Below are positions 59,569 through 64,000 of a DNA stretch of 64,000 nt, piece after piece (the first letter of the stretch is position 1; the number at the start of each line of letters is the position of its first letter). The stretch is from positions 1-64,000 of the forward strand of contig CAKMVZ010000002.1 in assembly GCA_928721915.1 (NCBI GenBank), given 5' to 3'. A model generated the notes under the pieces. The model saw only the letters and a program-made list of their open reading frames with translations. It did not search any database and was not told the DNA's origin. Source of the DNA: an uncultured Clostridia bacterium. GTDB taxonomy: Bacteria > Bacillota > Clostridia > TANB77 > CAG-508. The position numbers were made by a program, and so were the translations under genes.

Positions 59569-60111
59569 TTAATCTAAATTAAACTTTAAAAAATCACAGT
59601 TTTCAAGTCTTGTTAATTTTTCTAACTGACCATCTTCTGGCACACCATTAAAATATACTGCCACAGCTTTTGATACACCACCATGTGCAACTAATAAAAT
59701 ATTTTCTGCATCAACACCTTTTAATGAATCTAAAAAATTTGATACTCTTTTTACAAAATCCCTTACATCTTCTGCCTCAGGATACAAATGTGGTTCATGA
59801 TAATTCCAAAAGCCATGATAGTCATAACTACCAAATTTATTTCCTTCATTTATTCCAAAAGAAATTTCTTTTAATCTTTCATCAACTTCTACTTCAATAT
59901 TTCTTTCTTCACCTATAATATCTGCTGTTTTTTTAGCTCTTTTTAAAGGTGAAGAATATATCTTATCAAATTTTATATTTTTTAATTTTTCTTTTGCTTC
60001 ATAAGCTTGCTTTATTCCTGTTTCATTTAATTCAATATCAGTTGCACCTTGTATTATTTCGTTTAAATTATAGTCAGTTTGGCCATGTCTTACAAAATAA
60101 ATATTTTTCAT
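59569..60111 (-). CDS. Histidine phosphatase (phosphoglycerate mutase family)
   Basis: A 180-residue protein. The phosphohistidine motif is FVRHGQTDYNLNEIIQGATD; other parts are YSSPLKRAKKTADIIGEERN and the second active histidine in ILLVAHGGVSKAVAVYFNGV. It is shorter than cofactor-dependent glycolytic mutase, so it may be a general sugar phosphatase. It lies between pgi and the deaminase in the same direction with 32-47-base gaps. Confidence 0.85.
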   Translation of the reverse strand: MKNIYFVRHGQTDYNLNEIIQGATDIELNETGIKQAYEAKEKLKNIKFDKIYSSPLKRAKKTADIIGEERNIEVEVDERLKEISFGINEGNKFGSYDYHGFWNYHEPHLYPEAEDVRDFVKRVSNFLDSLKGVDAENILLVAHGGVSKAVAVYFNGVPEDGQLEKLTRLENCDFLKFNLD

Positions 60112-60143
60112 CTTTTCTCCTCACTCACTTCTCATTCGAGCAT

Positions 60144-61446
60144 TTAGTACCCTGGTTTTTCCAATAAATGAAACATATTTCTCTTATACTCTTCAACACC
60201 TGGTTGATTAAATGGATTTACTCCAAGTAAACTTCCAGACATTGCACAAGCTTTTTCAAAGAAATAAATAAGTTCCCCTATTGTTTCTTCTTTTAGTTCA
60301 TCTATTTCTATTTTTATATTTGGAACATTTCCTGAAACATGAGCTAAGATTGTTCCTTCCATTGCTTTAGAATTTACATATCCCATTGTTTTTCCGAGCT
60401 AAATAGTTTAAACCATCTAAGTCTCTATCATCTGGCATAATTTTAACTTCTGAACTATTTTTCTTTATAGCTAATACAGTTTCAAATAAACTTCTTTCTC
60501 CTTGTTGAATATATTGCCCCATTGAATGTAAATCAGTTGTTAAATCAACACCTGCTGGGAATATTCCTTTTAAATCTTTACCTTCACTTTCTCCAAATAA
60601 CTGCTTCCACCATTCTGTAAAATAATGCAATTTTGGTTCATAATTAGCTAAAATTTCAATTTTTTTATTCGAATTATAAAGTAAATTTCTAGTTACTGCA
60701 TATTTATAACAATCATTATATTTTACGCTACTTTCAGCATATTTATCTTGTGCATCTTTTGCGCCTTTCATAAGCTTATCTATATCAATTCCAGCTACAG
60801 CTATTGGAAGAAGTCCAACAGCTGTTAAAACCGAATATCTTCCACCTATATTATCTGGAATTACAAATGTTTCATAATTTTCTTCATCTGCCAAAGTTTT
60901 TAAAGCACCTTTTTGTTTATCAGTTATAACATAAATTCTTTTTCTTGCTTCTTCTACACCATATTTTGTTTCTAAAACTTCTCTAAAAATCCTAAACGCA
61001 ATTGCTGGTTCAGTTGTAGTTCCTGATTTTGAAATTACATTTATTGAAATATCCTTATCAGATACAAAATCTAATAAATCATTCATATAAACAGGGCTTA
61101 AATTACATCCTGCATATACAATTTGAGGTACTTTTCTTTTAGATTCAGGTAAACTATTATGAAAACTATTAGATAAACTATCAATAACAGCTCTTGCTCC
61201 TAAATATGACCCCCCTATTCCAATAACAACTAAAACATCTGAATCTTTTTTTATTTTTTCAGCTGCTTTTTTTATTCTTTTAAATTCTTGTTTATCATAA
61301 TTTGTAGGAAGATTAATCCATCCTAAAAATTCTTTTTCATCTTCAGATTTTTTATTCATCTCATTATGGATTCTTTCAACTTCTTCACTATAAGGTAAAA
61401 TCATCTTCTCGTTTATACTAGAATTTTTTAAATTTAATTTAATCAT
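60144..61446 (-). CDS. pgi: Glucose-6-phosphate isomerase, one CGG +1 site
   Basis: A joined 433-residue enzyme, the usual short clostridial form. Motifs: VVIGIGGSYLGARAVIDSLS, VISKSGTTTEPAIAFRIFRE, GGRYSVLTAVGLLPIAVAGI and GKDLKGIFPAGVDLTTDLHS before CGG 60394-60396; after it GKTMGYVNSKAMEGTILAHV and NPFNQPGVEEYKRNMFHLLE, where the lysine of VEEYK is the family active-site lysine. Skipping C gives Gly351 (NYLAGKTMGYVN). AGGAGG precedes ATG. Without the shift this central glycolytic enzyme would lack its C-terminal active-site residues. Confidence 0.94.
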
Positions 61447-61612
61447 TTAAAATTCCTCCTTTATTTAAAAATAAATTTGTTTTTATTTAAATTTTAAAAA
61501 TTTTTCAAAAATTAAACATAATTTAATATTCAAAATTTTTATAAATAGAATTTTATCATAAAAAAGCTTAAAAGTATATGTTTTTTATGTAAATTTTTTT
61601 AAATAAAAAATA

Positions 61613-61641
61613 TTGACAATTTTTAAATTGCATGATATTAT
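61613..61641 (+). promoter_or_regulatory. Sigma-A promoter of the plus-strand M23 peptidase
   Basis: TTGACA and TATTAT with exactly 17 bases between, 43 bases before ATG. Confidence 0.75.
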
Positions 61642-61683
61642 TCTTGCAAAATTATTGTAACTTTATTTTTGGTGGGTGATTTT

Positions 61684-62271
61684 ATGTTTAAAAAAAGTAT
61701 TTCTATTTTCTTTCTTATTTTATTTTTTATAATAATTTTTATATCATTATTTTCAATACAAAGTCAATCTTTTACTGGATATACTAAAGAATATATTGAA
61801 AATAACACTTTTCATTATAATGAAAATTCTACATTTAACTGGCCAGTTTTTGGATATTATAATATTTCATCTTTTTTTGGAAATAGAAAATCTCCAACAA
61901 CTGGTGCATCTAGTTATCATTCTGGAATTGATATCCCAGCCCCAGAAAAAACTAATATTTATTCTATATGTAATGGAAAAGTTATTTTTACAGGTTTTTA
62001 TGGTGCAGATGGATATACAATTATTGTAAAAAACAATAATTATGAAATAATTTATGGACATGTTTCTCCAAATTTTATAGTATATAAAAATCAATTAATT
62101 AAAGAAAATGAAAAAATTGGAACAGTAGGACCTAAATATATTGATTCGCCAGAAAACACAAAATATTTTGATTCAAATGGAAAAAAGACAAATGGAGCAA
62201 CAACTGGTACACATTTACATTTAACAATAAAAATTAACGGAAAAATAGTAAACCCATTAGACTATTTATAA
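61684..62271 (+). CDS. Membrane-anchored M23 family peptidase
   Basis: A 195-residue protein. An uncleaved or cleavable N-terminal helix (SISIFFLILFFIIIFISLFS) precedes an M23/LytM domain: FNWPVFGYYNISSFFGNRKS, the first zinc ligands in SYHSGIDIPAPEKTNIYSIC, and HLHLTIKINGKIVNPLDYL at the end. The zinc ligands H, D and the HxH pair are present, so it may be an active glycyl-glycine-type endopeptidase. ATG 61684 follows GGTGGGTGAT; a TTG 15 bases earlier is possible. It contains an out-of-frame CGG (AAC GGA) with no effect. Confidence 0.87.
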   Translation: MFKKSISIFFLILFFIIIFISLFSIQSQSFTGYTKEYIENNTFHYNENSTFNWPVFGYYNISSFFGNRKSPTTGASSYHSGIDIPAPEKTNIYSICNGKVIFTGFYGADGYTIIVKNNNYEIIYGHVSPNFIVYKNQLIKENEKIGTVGPKYIDSPENTKYFDSNGKKTNGATTGTHLHLTIKINGKIVNPLDYL

Positions 62272-62276
62272 GCATA

Positions 62277-62312
62277 AAAATAGGCAGAATTTAAAAATTC
62301 TACCTATTTAAA
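62277..62312. terminator. Bidirectional terminator between M23 peptidase and zinc-ribbon gene
   Basis: Arms AAATAGG-AGAATTT and AATTCT-CCTATTT with one mismatch lie between two convergent genes, with A/T runs on both sides. Confidence 0.8.
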
Positions 62313-62321
62313 AAATAATAT

Positions 62322-62709
62322 TTACATATCATCTTCAAATTCTCCCCAATCTAATTCAATTAAATTATTACAATTAGGGCATAAAGTTTCATGATTTGTT
62401 TCATCATACTCAACCAAAAAATCAGTTCCGCAGTAAGGACATGTTATATTTTCTGAAATATTAATTTTAGATTCATCTAGCTTAGTATCATTCTCATTTA
62501 AGTTAATATCTAAAATATTTTCAATTTCAGTTATTCTTTCTTCAAGATCTTTTACCTTATTGTCATAATCTTCTGAAATCTTTGCCAATTCATCAATATA
62601 AGCCATTCCAAGTTCTGCAAATAAAGACTTTGCTAATTCTAAATTATTTTTACCGAACTATACCCGTCTCTAATTTTTTGAGAATTTCATTATACTTTTT
62701 ACTAATCAA
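62322..62709 (-). CDS. CD1247-type coiled-coil zinc-ribbon protein, one CGG +1 site
   Basis: A joined 128-residue protein. It starts at TTG 62709, eight bases after AGGAGG, right behind efp. The first 18 codons lead to CGG 62653-62655, which is followed directly by TAA in the unshifted frame. Skipping the C gives Gly19 (LETGIVGKNNLELAKSLFAE) and the rest: a coiled coil (DNKVKDLEERITEIENILDI) and a C-terminal zinc ribbon with CPYC and CPNC, then an acidic end. The plan is that of Clostridia proteins named after C. difficile CD1247, function unknown. Confidence 0.78.
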
Positions 62710-62721
62710 ATAGAAAACCTC

Positions 62722-63288
62722 CTAAATTCTTTCCATATATTGACCAGTTCTTGTATCTATTCTAATTTTATCCCCTATTTCTACGAATAATGGTACAGAT
62801 ATTTCTAATCCATTTTCTAAAGTTGCTGGTTTACCAGATGTTGTTGTTGTATTTCCACTAAATCCAGGTTCAGTGTATGTTACTTCTAATTCTACAAACA
62901 TTGGTGGCTCAACAGCAAATACATTTCCTTTAAAAGAAAGCATTGTAACATTCATATTTTCTTTAATATATTTCAAAGCATCACCAATTTGTTCTTCATT
63001 TAATGGTATTTGGTCATATGTAGAGTTATCCATAAAATAATATAAAGTTCCATCATTATATAAATATTGCATTTCTCTCTTTTCAATTTCTGCACCTTGT
63101 AATTTTTCTGATGGATTAAAAGTTCTTTCTATAACTGCTCCTGTTATAACATTTTTCATTTTTACTCTAACAAAAGCTGCACCTTTTCCAGGTTTAACAT
63201 GTTGAAATTCAACTACTCTAAAAACATTTCCATCTAATTCAAATGTTGTTCCATTTCTTAAATCTCCAGCCATATATACATCTGCCAT
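62722..63288 (-). CDS. efp: Elongation factor P
   Basis: A 188-residue protein that helps ribosomes at consecutive prolines. The N-terminal domain has the modified-lysine loop FQHVKPGKGAAFVRVKMKN, then the OB folds with RTFNPSEKLQGAEIEKREMQ and the end GDKIRIDTRTGQYMERI. It lies downstream of an M24 aminopeptidase gene, as in Bacillus. No in-frame CGG. Confidence 0.97.
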   Translation of the reverse strand: MADVYMAGDLRNGTTFELDGNVFRVVEFQHVKPGKGAAFVRVKMKNVITGAVIERTFNPSEKLQGAEIEKREMQYLYNDGTLYYFMDNSTYDQIPLNEEQIGDALKYIKENMNVTMLSFKGNVFAVEPPMFVELEVTYTEPGFSGNTTTTSGKPATLENGLEISVPLFVEIGDKIRIDTRTGQYMERI

Positions 63289-63335
63289 AATTATTTTACC
63301 TCTTTTCCTATTTTTTTATACTACGCTTTAATATA

Positions 63336-64000
63336 TTAACATATTTTTTTCACAAAATCAAGCATTGTCCCTGATTTTGTAAGAGAATTAGAATTTGTTT
63401 TATTAATCAAAACAGTATCTTCTATTCTAATTCCAAATCTTCCGTGGAAAATATACTCCAGGTTCAACAGTTATAAGCATATTCTTTTTTAATTTTGTAT
63501 CACGATTAGAACTTAATATTGGTTCTTCATGAATATCTAATCCTAAACTATGCCCAAAAGAATGTAATATGTCATATTTTTCATCTTTATAATCCTTTTC
63601 ACATTCTTTTAGAATATTCTTAATATCAGCTTCTTCTGATAATTTGGATAAAATTTTTCTAAACTCTTTTAAAACAAACTCATACACTTTAATCATTTCT
63701 GATGTAGGATTTCCTATAAATAAAACTCTCGAAAAATCTGAACAATATCCATTTACTTTACATCCAAAATCAAATTGTATTATATCCTGATTTTCAATTT
63801 TTCTATCTGTTGGTATTGCATGAGGAAGAGAAGAATTTTTACCAGAAGCCACAATTGTATCAAAAGCTAATCCTTCTGCACCATGAGTTTTCATATATTT
63901 TTCAATTTCAAAAGCAATTTCTATTTCTGTCATTCCAGGCTTTATAAAATCTTTTATATAATCAAAACAATTATCTGTAATTAAGCAAGCTTTTTTTATA
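63336..64000 (-). CDS. M24-family Xaa-Pro aminopeptidase, 5' end beyond the window, one CGG +1 site
   Basis: A partial gene whose first part lies beyond base 64000. Metal ligands: QFDFGCKVNGYCSDFSRVLF (two aspartates), HSFGHSLGLDIHEEPIL (histidine) and TVEPGVYFP (glutamate) lie before CGG 63442-63444. Skipping C gives glycine and RFGIRIEDTVLINKTNSNSL, which supplies the last metal-binding glutamate. The joined frame ends at TAA 63336. It is followed by efp 47 bases later, a conserved pair in Bacillota. Confidence 0.92.

Noticed and set aside
11139..63444. Simple reassignment of CGG to another amino acid
   Set aside because: Reassignment keeps the frame. After each CGG the unshifted frame meets a stop within a few codons and the homologous protein continues only in the +1 frame.
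44..64000. Explanation of the split genes as sequencing errors or pseudogenes
   Set aside because: Random indels would fall at many sequences, in either sense, mostly in homopolymers. Here 23 breaks are all an in-frame sense CGG with the same one-base surplus, while over 50 out-of-frame CGG are harmless, and several genes are essential. A systematic error restricted to one reading frame is not plausible. Raw reads should still be checked, above all for acpP and plsX, where only two cases support TGA.
1..64000. tRNA, rRNA or release-factor genes that would explain the recoding
   Set aside because: I looked for cloverleaf-like clusters with CCA-type ends and for release factor motifs and saw none in this window; the responsible factor must be encoded elsewhere.

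Overview
The window is a very AT-rich Bacillota sequence, most likely from an uncultured Clostridia lineage. The evidence is the low G+C, strong AGGAGG-type ribosome binding sites, TTG starts, SLH-domain surface protein, CotF-type spore-coat proteins, a Clostridia-type pseudopilin and the gene order. Almost everything lies on the minus strand. Only a CotF-type pair, one M23 peptidase and one tiny membrane peptide are on the plus strand. No rRNA, tRNA, CRISPR array or recognisable insertion sequence was seen.

Layout: 0-3.3 kb fatty-acid genes acpP and plsX plus two paralogous HTH-membrane proteins; 3.3-8.2 kb the str operon (rpsL, rpsG, fusA, tuf); 8.2-17 kb an accessory stretch with LRR/transglutaminase proteins, a pseudopilin-FGE-like protein, a DUF1016 nuclease, several long intergenic hairpins and pyrG; 17.4-26.4 kb a PcsB-like M23 protein and a surface polysaccharide cluster (flippase, two pyruvyl transferases, EpsG-type polymerase, two glycosyltransferases) with a CotF pair inserted; 26.5-33.4 kb surface and envelope genes (LRR-CAP-SLH protein, YfhO plus CsbB-like pair, queH); 33.4-44.2 kb ruvB, ligA, pgsA, a UPF0182 protein, ftsY, ftsH; 44.2-50.5 kb cell-wall and translation genes (alr, FemAB, cysS, class A PBP); 50.7-53.8 kb a 1011-residue secreted modular protein; 53.9-64 kb metabolism (MTA/SAH nucleosidase, eno, sirtuin, acyl-CoA synthetase, dCMP deaminase, phosphoglycerate mutase family, pgi), an M23 peptidase, a zinc-ribbon protein, efp and an M24 peptidase cut by the window edge.

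The outstanding observation is translational. Nineteen genes, including essential ones (pyrG, alr, pgi), are apparently split by a +1 frameshift. In all of them the break is at an in-frame CGG codon. Skipping the C and reading the following GGN as glycine restores the full protein. I count 23 such sites; every in-frame CGG I could find in the window is one of them, while more than 50 out-of-frame CGG trinucleotides in the same genes break nothing. One gene carries four sites and one carries two only 13 bases apart, all in perfect register. The sites follow the sense strand, including the one plus-strand example. Two further genes, acpP and plsX, are restored by the same one-base skip at an in-frame TGA, and TGA is almost absent as a stop codon (TAA and TAG end every other gene; the sole possible exception is the DUF1016 gene). 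The simplest reading is that CGG and probably TGA are not decoded in frame in this organism and are resolved by efficient +1 frameshifting or four-base decoding. Joined coordinates are therefore given for these genes, not pseudogene fragments.
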